NCBI GenBank assembly: GCA_023014335.1
Contig: JAECYW010000006.1
Span: 2,790,001 to 2,854,000 of the forward strand
Reading direction: 5' to 3'
Length of the DNA: 64,000 bases
Origin: Galerina marginata
Taxonomy: Eukaryota > Basidiomycota > Agaricomycetes > Agaricales > Galerinaceae
The notes beneath the pieces are model-generated. The model was not told the origin of the DNA, did not search any database, and worked only from the letters and a program-made list of their open reading frames with translations. Below are positions 22,397 to 35,348 of the stretch, piece after piece. Within the stretch, counting starts at the first letter, position 1. Every line of letters starts with the position of its first letter. The translations under genes were made by a program, and so were the position numbers.

Positions 22397-24233
22397 ACTA
22401 GTGACCCGCAAGGGCCTCCACACCTGGGCCTGGGGACGTCGAGAACGCCCCGGTAATCCAGAGAGCAGCCTTATGCTGCATCTGGCTCAATAGCTTCACG
22501 GCGCCCTTACACTTAGCGCCGTCGAAGTACCATAAGCGGAACCCATAAGTGGCTATGGGCACCACGCAAGAGCGGTACAGAAGCCGCTTGGAGTGCGGTT
22601 CCAGACCCTTAGTAGATGATCCAAGCATCCGCATAGCCTGAACTGATGAGAATGCCTTGGTCGAGTAAAAGCAAACGTGCTCATGGAATGTGAGCTTACG
22701 ATCAAAGAAGAAGCCCAAGTACCGCCAGAACGGCTTGGGTTTCAGGGGAGTGGCTCCGGTGTACGGGGCAAAGCCCAGATCAATCGGAGGGTTATAATCC
22801 GAGAACGACCTGTCAAAGTGATAAATCTCCGACTTGTCATGCTCGAGGACGAGAGCGAACTTAGTAAAAAGTTCGAAAATAACCTTGTAAGCTTTTTTGA
22901 GGAGCAAACAATTTATGTCAAGCGACTTCGACTGTACGATCAGTGTACCGTCGTCGACATAGGAGAGGAGCCAGCACGCATCAGGGTGCAGCTCGAAGAG
23001 GCGCATGATCAGCACCAGGCACAAAGCCGACAGAACGGGAGAGAGAGCAGAGCCCTGCCCTACCCCCACGTCTGCAGACCGAGGCGGAGATGTAAAGGCG
23101 TCACACGCAGTATCGTGTGACGCCCCACGAGGTAAGAGGCAAAGAATTTCACCACATTCGGTGGAAAACCAAGCCGGGAGAGCACCGCCAATAAAACATC
23201 ATGATTTATCGAGGGAAAGAATTGGGCCAGATCGAACGCTAAGACGCTCGTTTTAAGTCCCTTAGCCCACCCCGCTCACACAACTTGGTCAGAGGCCATT
23301 GCTGCGCATGGCAAAAACAAGTTCTTACTTTGGGGTGAGGCAGTGCCTGAAGACTTACACTGTTATTAAATAAATACATATTAAATATGTAAATAATATG
23401 TAGTACGCTCAAATCTGAACCGATTGGGATGATCTTATACTCAAAAAAAGCAGAAAAATGAGGCGGATCTAACAAGCCTAAAACAACCTGGTCACGTGAC
23501 CAGGAAGGCCCTGATTTTTACGAATTTTTTGATACCAAGATCATAAAAATTGGCCCAGTAATGGCTGAGATACAGAAACCATGCAGGGTCACTATAGCAG
23601 TGGGAGAATTTCCAACCATTGCGTTAGAAACCATTTCCTTCTGCTATCAAGTGTAGAAAACAAGTTCTTTTACTATGTAAGAACTTGTAATGTGAGTGAG
23701 GTAGAGGCCAGCATCCTCAGTGGAGCGCTGCCGAACGCTTCCAACCTGATTTGGATGGAAAACATCATGTTTGATCGCGTCAAACTGAATGCGGTTCGAG
23801 ATCATCTTCTCGATGAGCTTCCCCAGAGTATTCAAGAGCACAATTGGCCTGAATGACTTGGGGGTGGCGTAGGAGGGCTTGCCCGGTTTCGGAATGATAA
23901 CCGACTTGCTCTCCTTGAATGAGGAGGGCCAATAGGAATGCTCGAGGCACCCATTGGCGATCCGGAGGAAGGTCGCAGCAGAGCTTTTTGACTCGGAGAT
24001 GAACCACTTCAAGTGATCCCAACCAATATGGTCAGGGCCTGGCGCGGATCTGCTCGAACACGCCGAGAGAGCCTCAGTGAGTTCGAACATGGAAAATGGA
24101 AGCCACTCCCTCACTGGCATAGGAGGGATACGGCCGATATCAGATAGATCGTGAGCCCGGCCAGAGGCCGAGTTATACGTTCCATGGAGTGCGTCCCAGA
24201 GGGAATCGAGAGAAATGCACAGGGCCCCTTGAT
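22397..24233 (-). pseudogene. LINE C reverse transcriptase fragment (unit 2)
   Basis: Duplicate of 2233-4069. This copy is the one continuous with the rest of LINE C at 58031-62206: upstream of it is LINE B, flanked by GGGCCCCTTGAT at 24222-24233 and 58033-58044. The frameshift near 23109 is shared with unit 1, so it predates the array duplication. Confidence 0.85.
23284..23690 (-). mobile_element. HLE copy b (unit 2)
   Basis: Duplicate of 3120-3526. Confidence 0.8.
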
Positions 24234-24404
24234 CCAATTCTTTCCTTCGATAAACCATGATGTTTTATTGGCGGTGCTTGCCAAGCAGGGATTTCCACCG
24301 AATGTGGTGAATTTCTTTGCTTCTTACTTGGTCGGTCATTCCACGCAGTATGCATGGAACGCCTTCGTTTCTCCGCATCGGTCTGCAGACGTGGGGGTAG
24401 GGCA
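24234..24404 (+). pseudogene. LINE B 5' piece (unit 2)
   Basis: Duplicate of 4070-4240 and the true 5' truncation point of the LINE whose poly(A) is at 58015-58030. Confidence 0.8.
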
Positions 24405-27400
24405 TGTAAGGGCAACTGAAGTCCGGGATGCCGGAAACAGATCGGAGAACTAGCAGGGAACCAAAGTCAATATATTAAATGCAGTGATCTAATCTAATCT
24501 ATCTAAACGCACCTAGCAGGGAACCAAAGAGGGAAAAGTGGGAACCCAATGCTAGGTGAGCGGTATATATAAGAAAAGGCACTTTAGGGCAAGTGTCGCA
24601 TGTAAAATAATAAAAGTGGTACGATAAAATAAAGTCCATAAATAAAATGAAATCTTCGGAATCACGTCCGGACAGGTGGAGCGGAGCGGAACTCCGGAAC
24701 GTCGGACCCGGAAATCGGAGCTTCGGAAATCGGAAGCGGAGTTCCCCTTACAATTACCCCCCCCTCAAATGAGCATCACCTCGATGCAATAGGAAGACTG
24801 GTAATAGGTCGGAAAGGAATTGAGCCAAATGCTAAGGCACGGATTTGTTGCGGTGCTCCTGGGTTCTGCTGGTGGAATCTGGTGACAAGCTCAGGAGCAC
24901 TAATATTATCCTTATACTCCCAAGAATTATCCTCTGGACCATAGCCTTCCCATTTGATCAAGTACTGGAGCTTTCAGCGGAACATGCGGCTGTTGAGAAT
25001 TTCCTCTACTTCATAGTGTTCTTCCCCATCGATAAGCTCTGGCGGTGGTGGTGGTGCAGCTTTACGTCCTGGAATGGGATCATCAGGGGCAGGTGTCAGC
25101 TTGATCACATTGAAGACCGGATGAAGGCGTTAAGAGAGACTGGAAGGCGAAGTCGATAGGCATTAAGTCCAATTCTCCTTTCAACCAAGTAAGGACCTAG
25201 GCGGCGATGAGCAAACTTCTTGGATGGGCGAGTTGTCTGAATGTCGCTAGCATCCAAATAGACTTGTTAAGAGGCCATTGCTCTGCATGGCAAATACGAG
25301 TTCTTCTTCTTCTTAATTCTGTTTATCTGTTTCTCGAAGATTTTTCAATATATTGGGTTGTATATCAAAGACAGATTTTATCATATTTTTACCTGCATAG
25401 AGAAGCAGCACATGGCAAAAACAAGTCCTCATGTACTATGTCTCAGGTAATTGATTCATAACAAAGTGAGATCTTATCTGATTGTAGTGTTTTGAAGTCT
25501 GGTCCTAAAACTGGAAAAAGACTGCAAAAAGACCAGACGTCCGGTCTTTTGACAATTGAGAATGAAAAACCAGAAAAAGACTGGTCTTTAAGAACTGGTT
25601 TCGGTCCTAAGACCAGTCAAAACTGGTAATTTTGTAGCCCTCACTTTTTCCTTTAAAATGCTCTATGTATCATAATTTTAGACAAAGTTCTCACTAAGAA
25701 ATAAAAAAAAAATTTTTGAACCTCACAAAAGAGTAGGAAATGGAGAATATTTCCGTATAATCTCCAGTTTTCAAAGGAAATCAATGTTCTTGGACTCATT
25801 TTGAAGGTGTATATAATAACTACAAATTATATTTATATATTTATGCCAAATACTGATGATAATGTGTCAAAAAACTGGCTGAGACTGGTCAGTAACCAGT
25901 TAAGACCAGGACTCTGGTTTTTTGACCATTTATTAATTTCTAGGACTGGTTGTGGTCCCAGTCCTTGCCAAAAATGCGAAAAAACTGGACTGGACTGGAC
26001 CAGACTTCAAAAAACTATCTGATTGGGCTGATCTTGAATTCATTGGAAAGGTAAAAAAAGATGCATTTTATGGTATAAACCAGAAAATCACTAGTTTAGC
26101 TTGTACACAGTACTTATGCTTGCTATGTATTTGTAAAAGTAGTCTAAAAATATAAATCTAGTAAGCTATTGCTTTATATCAAGTTTTAATCCACACAGAA
26201 AGGGAAAAAAAGGATAAAAAAGTGCCAGCAAAGCACTTTTCTAGCCCACACACAGTCAACTGAGATGACCTGTGCTAGAAAAGAAAGCTATCTACAAATA
26301 AAAGTGCTCTAAAAACATATATCTAGCTATATACTACCGTCTATCAAGGTTTACTTTACACAAAAAGGTAAAAAAGAGGTAGAAAAGCGCCAGCAAAGCA
26401 CTCTTCCAGTCACCTTTCTGCTTTATACAAACTTATAATGAATCTAAAAAGAAAGAGACCATAGTTAGCAAGCTTTGACCAGCATATCATGACAGCCTCT
26501 CATGCAAGAGGTGCACATCGGCCTATCCGGGCGGACTGACATGCTGGTAAAGAAGAAAGAGAGAAGTGATGAGCTGGCAGTTTATAACTATGTGACATAT
26601 GTTACAAGTCACAAATTTATCTAATCCAATAAGATAAGATAAGATAAGATAAGATAACACTAGTAAAATTTGATATTTTCAAATCCAACATAATGGATGT
26701 AGGGCAACACAGAACTTTTCACATCAATTACTATTAGTGTTTGGAAGTCCAGTCTCAAGACTGGAAAAAGACTGTAACTGGACTGGACTGGACCAGAAAA
26801 AGACCAGACCAGCAGTCCGGTCTTTTGGGTTTTGAGATTGAAAGACTGCAAAAAGACCAGTCTTGAGGGACCAGTCTCATTGGTCAAGACAGGTCTTTTG
26901 TACCCCAATATATATGCTTTAAAATCCACTGAAGAATGTCTCAATCAGTTGAAACTGACAAAGTTACAGTAGAAAATGTAAAATTCTTCAAAAAACAGTA
27001 GATAGCTTTTAATTATTTTATTTCTTTGTCAATTCTTCATGGATTTTTATATTCTTGGGCTTGTTTTAAAGCTAAGTAGTATTCAATTAAGTCTACCAAG
27101 TGATATATTTAATATTTTTCATGTAAATACAGTTCACAACCTGTTTTAAATAATTACTACCAAGACCAGTCTTAGGACTGCAAAAGACCGCGGTCTTGGT
27201 CTTTTTCAGTTTTGTGCAGTCTTTACAGTCTCTGTGATCAATGCAGACCAGTCCCAGTCTTAGTCAAGGCCTCTGGGGGGTCAAAGACCAGAAAGGACCA
27301 GACTTCCAAACACTAATTACTATTTGGGTATTTGTATTATTACAATATCATTTTTAGTGAGTATTACTTAATATTTTCACAGTTTTAGTAATGTAAATAA

Positions 27401-29854
27401 TGCTACATCTACAAGGCCTGAATTTTACAATTTTTTTGATATCATTTTTGTGAGAATTAACCCACTAATAAGTGAAATACATTGAAAGTAATTTTCTGGT
27501 GTGGCTGTGCAAAATACCTTGTGGCTGTGCATATTACTATTCCAAAGGCCAGAATTTTAGAATTTTTTTGGTATTATTTTTGTGAGAATTGACCCAGTAA
27601 TAATGTCATACACGTCAATTTGAATATTTTTTTTTTTGGGTGGCTGTGCTTTTGAGCACCGTCTGGACGGTGCTCAAGCACAGCCACAGCCACAGCAACA
27701 AAATATTGTTTTCAGTGTATCTCAATCGTGACTTGGTCAATTCTTACAAAAATAATATCAAAAAATTTGTAAAATTTAGGCCTTTCCAATCGTATTATGC
27801 ACAGCCACAGGGTATTCTGCGTAGCCACAATAAAACCATCACAAACAATGCTATTCATTCTATTAAGCTCAGTTTTGCATAGATCTCTTTGAAATAAATT
27901 GTATAATTAACAGAAAATTCAGGGCTATAGAGTAGAGGTCCGTGCGCAAAGGTCACATGACTGGAAAATTGCTAAATTTAGATATTTTGAAATTTGATAA
28001 TTTAAGCAAGTTAAAGACATTAGTGGATTATAATACACATACAACGAATGATCTCAGGGTTTGATGTCATCAAAAGTGTTTTTCTTTGAGGTATTTGACT
28101 TTTATTTAATGCAACAAACTTATCATGTTTGGAGTGGTTTGCAAAAAGCTTGACAGCAACGAACCTTTTGTTATCTGTTATGTAACACTATTTAGGCAAT
28201 GCAACAACCTGCCGTTATCCGTCATGGTGGCCTCTCTACATCAAGGGACAGTATAATAAATCACACAACTGCAAAGTCAAAGAAATGATATTTGATCACA
28301 TTATTGGCAAGACCTAACCTTAGATTAGGTGTCCAGGAACAAAAGCTAAAAATAGACCCTAGCAACGGACATCAGACAACCATTCCCATGGTCAGTAATG
28401 ATTTTAACACTATTAGAAAAGTTTGTAGACTTTTAATTCAGGGTCGCTCACAAAAAATGAAGCAGTGGGAGAATTTCCAACCATCGCGTTAGAAACCATT
28501 TCCTTCTGCTATCAAGTGTAGAAAACGAGTTCTTTTACTACGTAAGAACTCGTAACCTTATCTCCAGCTTTGAACACCAGGGCTGGTGTTCGCCGCTGAT
28601 TATAATATCTAGCCATGTCGTCCTTAGCCTTGGTTAGAGCTGCCTTGGCTTCCTCCAAAGTGTCCTTCATCCGCTGAGTGAACTCATTGACTGCCTCAAG
28701 CTTAGATGGAGGCTGATGAGGCTCAAAACCCATCCGTGGATGCCGTCCGGTGTCAAGTAGGAATGGAGTGTGCTGAGTTGAGGAGTGCACATGGTTATTA
28801 TATGCAAACTCAGCAAGTGGGAGGAGTCCTTGCCAGTCATCTTGACGTTCACTGACAAAGACTCGGATGTACTGTTCCAATTCCTGGTTGACACGCTCTG
28901 TCTGGCCGTCGGTCTGCGGATGGTAGGAAGTTGACGGAGCAAGCTGAATTCCTAAGAGGCAGTACAGCTCCTTCATGAACTCGGCAATGAACTGGGAGCC
29001 GCGGTCGGAGACAACTTTCCAGGGTAATCCATGGAGCTTCCAGACATGCTTCAGGAAGAGTTGGGCAGCTCCAGCAGCGGTAATAGTAGTGGTGGTCTCA
29101 ATGAAGTGACCCCGCTTACCAGCACTGTCCACAACAACCATGATCGCGTCGTATCCTGCTGAGTCCGGAAGCTCGACAATGAAGTCTACGCTGATAGTGT
29201 GCCAACGGTCAGAGGGGACTGGGAGAGGAACAAGTTCACCAGATGGTAGACGGTGTTGGACCTTGGTTCGGAGGCACATATCGCAGGTAGCAACATACCG
29301 GCCAACATATCTTGACATGTTTGGCCACCAATAATTCCGTGAAACCATTTCCAAGGTCTTAAACCGTCCAGCATGCCCAGCAATCCGAGTATCATGGCAG
29401 AGGGAGACAATGCGCCGGCAGAGATCTGAGTTAAGTGGAACATAGATCTTGCCTCGGAAGTATAGGAGACCGTCACGCTCAGACCATTCACTAGAGTGAA
29501 TAGAGCGAGCGGAGGTTTTCCTAAGCGCTTGAACTGCCTTTGCCATTGGTTCCTCCTCAATAGGACCTTTGACACCTTTGCGGATATCACGGAGGATGTC
29601 AACCTCAGCACCCACAACCTCAACTGCCTCTAGAGCACAAATCGCAAAGAGCTTTGGAGTCAGAAGAGTGATATTGGAATTATCCTCTGATCCAGTGCCA
29701 TGATCTGCTCTTCGAGATAGTGCGTCCAGCTTTCCCATAGTCTGGCCTGGTTTGTGGTGCATAAGGAAGTCAAACCGGGCAAGGACCAGGGACCAACGAG
29801 CTTGACGGCGGTTGAGCTGTTTTGCAGTCATGAAATACTCCAAGTTCTTATGAT
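24405..29854 (-). mobile_element. Truncated Ty3/gypsy chromovirus (unit 2)
   Basis: Duplicate of 4241-9690: LTR 24405-24752, chromodomain end 24767-25262, HLE copy c 25263-28555, integrase and RNase H tail 28556-29854. The 5' half and 5' LTR are missing and it joins LINE B at about 29854 with ATCCCC shared at the join. Confidence 0.85.
25263..28555 (-). mobile_element. HLE copy c, large variant (unit 2)
   Basis: Duplicate of 5099-8391, with MITE-like elements at 25485-26015 and 26736-27314 and the hairpin at 27640-27697. Confidence 0.65.
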
Positions 29855-30310
29855 ATCCCCAACCAACCGTTTGCACGGTTTGTTGATGTTTTTGTTGGAG
29901 AACCCGGAAGCTTTCTCCTTCGCCCGCCAAGCGGGAGCACCGCAAGGCATTGGGTAAGGCGTTCTGCGCGGGCTCATCGCTCAGAGAGGCCTTGATACCT
30001 TCTTCCGGGTTGCGTCGGTCGGGGGAGGTCCAATCCCTCCTTCAGACGAGGTTGACAGGCCAAGGACGGGGCGGTGCAGTTCCGCGCGTTCTTCGCGTTT
30101 CGTACCCGGTTGCATTCGCTACGACCAGTGGTTACCCTGCGGCCCATATCTTGAATGGTAGCCGCACTTTTGGCTTGCGCGGATGATTTGCTTTGCAATC
30201 ATTCAGTTGGGGGCCTTATCCCCACATCTGCTTATTTTCTTCGCTGGTATGGGTTTCGGGTTGTCAAGGCTTAGGTGGGTGAAGGTTTTCGGGTCGGGTC
30301 TGGGTTTTGA
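29855..30310 (+). pseudogene. LINE B C-terminus and 3' UTR (unit 2)
   Basis: Duplicate of 9691-10146. Confidence 0.75.
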
Positions 30311-30639
30311 CTTGGTCAGAGGCCATTGCTGCGCATGGCAAAAACAAGTTCTTACTTTGTTGGTGCGTGTTACGACATAAATATATGTTAAATAAGTAAA
30401 TAATACATAGTCCGCTCAAATCTGAACCGATTGGGATGTTCTTATGCTCAAAAAAAGCAGAAAAATGAGGTGGTTCTAACAAGCCTGGCTGTTTGCCAGA
30501 TTTGACACCATGACATCATTGCAAAACATATGTAAATATTTGTACATTATTCTAAATTGGTCTGGGCAACACATTTTAGCATATCTAGCTCACTGAAATC
30601 TGTTTTAAGTGTAAATTCACACAAATTTGCGCTTTTTGC
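30311..30639 (-). mobile_element. HLE copy d (unit 2)
   Basis: Duplicate of 10147-10475. It is the right-hand part of an element whose left terminus may be at 57226-57292. Confidence 0.7.
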
Positions 30640-31238
30640 AGGTGTGGAGGCCCTCGCGGGCCTCCTCCCTATTCACATCCTCCTCGATCGAATGGCCGCG
30701 CTTGGTGTCCTGCGCGCGGGTACCCTTTCGGCGACTCATCCCGTCCGATCATTCTTGATCGGGCATATGTTGGGCAAGGCTAAGCCTCACCCCCTCTCGG
30801 CTCACTCGCTGACGCGCCGGCAACGGCTCGCCATGAAGGGACCTATCATGGACATTGTTAAGAGGCTCCCCGAGCTGACTGAGCATTTGGATCCTTCGAA
30901 TCCCCTTGCTCAGCCAGGCCGTCGGCTGCGCGACACTTATTGGTCACGCATCCACTTTGACGATTCCCTCTCTCCGCTGGAGAAGGGTGATCGTATTCTC
31001 TACCTCGACTTCATTTCGGAGATGTTTATGTCCGATACGTGGGGGTTATGCATCGGGGTGGACGCTAGTGTTTTCACTAACCCCGCCTCCAAGAAGGCTA
31101 CTCAGGCTGTTGCAGCAGGGGTCCTTTACTCACAAGGCGCCGAAGTTAATCGCTTCAGGTGGCTTGTAGGCCGTGCTACCGCGCCCGACGCGGAGCTCTC
31201 GGCTGTTGTCCGTGCCCTCGAGCTCGCCACTCAGCGCG
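30640..31238 (+). pseudogene. LINE E ORF2, RNase H region (unit 2)
   Basis: Duplicate of 10476-11074. It continues at 32275-32368 and, after the KDZ transposon, at 55904. The frame is continuous across both insertions (HSSQ-AHSLRACK). Confidence 0.85.
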
Positions 31239-32274
31239 AGGACTTTACCCTTACCTACATACTCCATATGGACTCCAGCTATTTCCACCTGGAGAGGTGG
31301 AGTCCATGTGGAGTCCAGGCTTATATTTTTTGGCTGGTGGCTCAGCCAAACTAAGTGGAGTCTCCAGGTAGATTCCAGGTGGACTCCAGATAAAATTGAG
31401 TGGAAGTTCATGGACTCCACCTATTTCCATCTGGACTTGGCTCTAAATGGCTGATCCATCTGGAATGCATAGATTCCATGTGGAATCTTATTTAGTATAT
31501 AACAATAAATAATAGTATCATAGGCTATTTGCAAGACATATAAATAGAACCAAACAATCCAAATCAACAGACCTGCTATTTGGACCTATTTCTAAATAAA
31601 AAACACAAAATTAATGATTTTTTTTTTTTGAAAGACTCGCGTTTTTTCGAGTTTTTTGGGTTTTTCTCGCCAACGAAAGCAGCTAGTCACATGATTTCAA
31701 AAGATATAGGGTTTTTAGATCAGACTGCATGGTTACTATTTTTGGCAAAAAGTTCCCACGGTAGGTAAATCAGCCTAAATATGGAAACAGCACCCTTAAA
31801 AAATTATGGCATATCCAGATTTGGAATCTCCTTGAAATTCCGCATCCAATGATACCCTATTGACCCTGAATTTCCAACATATAGGTTATGTAAAATATAT
31901 ATAGATAGTAAGCCATAGGGTATATATAGTAGTTAGTTTTAGATTTTTGAAAGCACTGATGGTGTAGTGGTTAAAGTCTCTATGGCTTTGGCTTTGATGA
32001 AGTCTTGGGTTCAATTTATGCTTATGCATGTTATTTTATTCCTTGATCTTGTCTAAGTTCAAGTCAGACATCTAGTAAGTGGAGACTCCATATGGACTCC
32101 ATGTTAACTCCATTAACTCCAGATGGACTCCATGTGGACTCCAGTAAGCTCCAGGTGGAATTCACCTCAAAGTATCAGAATAGATGCCTTTAGGTGGACT
32201 CCATCTGGAGTCTACTGGAGTATCTGCTCTCACATGGAGTTCATGTGGAGTATGTAGGTGGAAGTAAAGTACAG
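31239..32274. mobile_element. 1036-bp inverted-repeat element (unit 2)
   Basis: Duplicate of 11075-12110, including the tRNA-like stretch at 31953-32026 and the 9-bp CTCAGCGCG duplications. Confidence 0.75.
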
Positions 32275-32368
32275 CTCAGCGCGCTTGTGAGCACATTGCA
32301 ATCTTCACGGACTCGATCGCAGCTGCGAAACGAGCCCTTGACCCCTCCTTGCACTCGTCACAGGCTCA

Positions 32369-33357
32369 GCCTTGTAGGCTATATTTATATATGATACACT
32401 GCAATTAAGCTAACATACGTTATACATCCAGACCAGGTTTGGCCCACACTGCCAAAAGGCAGTCTCTATGCATCGTGCATATATAAGGGGTCGGGAATGC
32501 CGGGGATGGGTTTATACGGGCGCTGCTGGGTGCGGGATGCAGTAAACAGATGTAAACAACGTTGAAAATAATGTTCGGGCATTTCTACCCTCGTCGGGCA
32601 CCGTTTCGGGCGCGGAAAAAGCGCCCACCACCATACATTAGGGTGTAGATAGAATCTGGGATGTTTTCAGGGACGTCGGGAGGGCGGAAGGTAGCTAAAA
32701 CGAATCCGACAACGGATGCCAGGAGTCCGACCCACCCGATTTGGAAAGTAAACCAAAAATAGATCTTTCATGACGTCGTGCGTGTGTGCCTTGTGCGATA
32801 TTTTTAGCCAGATCAGATCAAATTCAGATCAAATCACATTTCGGGTCCGCTTGCAGGTGCCTGGACCCGAACGAGCCGTGCGGGGGTTGCTTTGCTGGTA
32901 TCCGTTGGGCTGTACGCGCTCCCCAGCCTGCTCCCTTTGTATTCCCATAGAATAAACCACATTTATGTACTCTACTCGTCAATGCGAACTCAATGGTGTC
33001 CTTTAAACCTCAGAAATCGCCCGGGAATAGGATGGATTGGGCTGGGTAGTTTCGGATGACGTTGGGGTTCAACGCGCCTTCCAAATTCGGCAATGTCCGG
33101 GGTTGCTGGGCTGGCCCATCCGTTGGGCTCTACGCGCTCCCCAGCCTGCTTCCCTTGTAATTACATAGAATAAATTACGTTCATGTACTCTACTAGTCTA
33201 TATGAATTCAATGGTGCCCTTTAGATGTCACAAACCGCTCGGGAATAGGATGGATTGGACTTGGTAGTTTCGGATGACGATGTACTTCAGCGCGCCTTCC
33301 GAATTCGGAAGTGTGCGGGGAATCTGCAGGTGTTGGCATTCTGCGCGGTCTGTAGCC
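32369..33357 (+). repeat. KDZ transposon left terminal inverted repeat
   Basis: Pairs with the right repeat almost base for base from TATATGATACACTGC inwards to GGTCTGTAGC; only the outermost ~20 bases differ (GCCTTGTAGG against CACCTTTAGC). Subterminal ~215-bp repeats within it are candidate transposase-binding sites. Confidence 0.85.
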
Positions 33358-35348
33358 GGGTTGCTTTGCCTATTCGTGAAATAAATGACATTAATGTACT
33401 TTACTGGACAGTCTCTTTCGTATGGTACTTAAAAAATGCCTATATTTGCCCGGGAAGAGGCTGGATTGCGCTCGATGGGTTCGGATGACGAACATGTTCA
33501 ACTTCCTGATTTGGCTGGTGGTTGATTTGGGTGTTTACAGCCCGAATTTCTTAAGTTCAAAAAGCTATGGGCTATGGGCACATTTAAACCATCTATGGGG
33601 CAGTATATATGTATGGCAAAAAACAAAATAAAATATATCTAAGAAAAGAAAGAGTCTATGGATTTAATCACTACTCAAATGAACAGGAAACAAAGACAAA
33701 GGGGGCAAAGGAAGTGGCAAGAACGGCAAGAACGGCTTGGGGGCGCGAGGGAATGCATGAAGCTCGAGGGTGTGAGGGAGAGGCTATGGGTCGTCTTCAT
33801 CGCCTGATAAAGGTTCAACACGAAAGTCACCATCTTCATCTTCATCCTCCTCCTCCTCCTCTTCGTTTTCATCGGCGTCGTTTTCGAGCCCATCCTCTTG
33901 ACCCTCGTTGCCCCCGGTGTCGGCGTCTTCGAGTGGGGCCTTCCAGAGCTCGCGGAAGTGGGAAGCGAGGCGGATTTGAAGAGACGATTGGGAATGAGCA
34001 TAGGCTCGAATACCCTCGCTCAATTCCTTCGTCACGCCCTCTCTAGGTTGCAATCGCAATTTCCACCAGCCAGCCTTCCACTCCAAGAATGCGAGAACCC
34101 TCCGCATTTCCTCCTTCAGCAACATGACCTCCTCCCTCGCCCTCGCCGCCCTTGCTCTGCTCTTCACCCACTCCACACGGAGTATGTCGTCCTTGACATC
34201 CTCCGGGTCTGACGAAGACGCCGTCAGCCATATCCACGACAGCGTACGCCTCGTTTCACCCGTTCCATCCCTCTTGCTCCGCGGCTCGTTTGCGAGGCTG
34301 AACTCGTTCTCCTCTGGCAAATTCGAAGGCTCCTGATAGACTACGCCATCCTCCTGAACCCCTCGACGGCCCACCCTTGTACGCAGGCGGTCTGGGTCCT
34401 GGTATGCTCTGATGTCGCCGTCATCGAGAACTCGGAACACCTCCTCCCACTTGCCAGGGCCTGCAAGCATGAGTTTGGCGCTTCGAGCCCCTCGGTACCT
34501 ATCTGCTGCGTTTCGAGCCTTCAGGTGAATCTTGTCAATTACGGTTCTCGACCTTGTGCCATCCCGCTGGCCTCGAATGTTCTTGTTCTTGAAGTAAATC
34601 ATTCGGCTCTTTATCTTGAGAACCTGTCTGATTTTTTCCAGTGAATCCGCGCATTGTGCATCTCGAAGTCTTTCCTCGATTTTGGGCAAACCAGGTAGGC
34701 AAACGCGGGTACGAACGGAGGCGGGAAGGCGGGATGGCAGCCAGAGTACCACGTTCTCTGGTTGGTCGGAATTCGGAACAGGCTGCAGCCCCGCGTTCTC
34801 TTTGGAAAGGTCGGCCTGGTACTGGAGAAGGCCGGGCATGTAAATCGCGAGCAGCTGCTCCCAGCTGCGGATGCGTCCGCGGAGGATGTTCCGCTCTTCG
34901 GTTAAGCTCCGCTCTTGGAGGAGTGTGGCGTTTTGCTTTAGGTCGTTGATCTTAGATAAACGTTGTAGGCGCCGTCTGTACAGATAAACGTTAGCACAAA
35001 TTAAACGAAACGGGCTGAAACACGTACTGAGTGTCTTCAAGGTCTAAGCCTATCTGAACAAAGGACCACGCCGACGTTGCATGCAGCGCAACGCCGCCGC
35101 TCGATAGCCGACGCTCCTCTTCATCCGCAAGCTCCTTCTTCACCTGGGCCTCAGAGAGATCTGCAAAGTAAATCAGTAACGGCTAGAAGAGGGATAAAAT
35201 GCATGCCTACATGAGTCGGGGTTGTAGTAGGGGTTCTTTTTCTTTCTCGGAATCGCCGTGTCCTGCTCCCACTCCACACACATTCCCTCCCACTTATCCA
35301 CGAGCTCCGAGTCCAACGACTTCGTTAGGCCACGGTGGCCCTCTTGCT

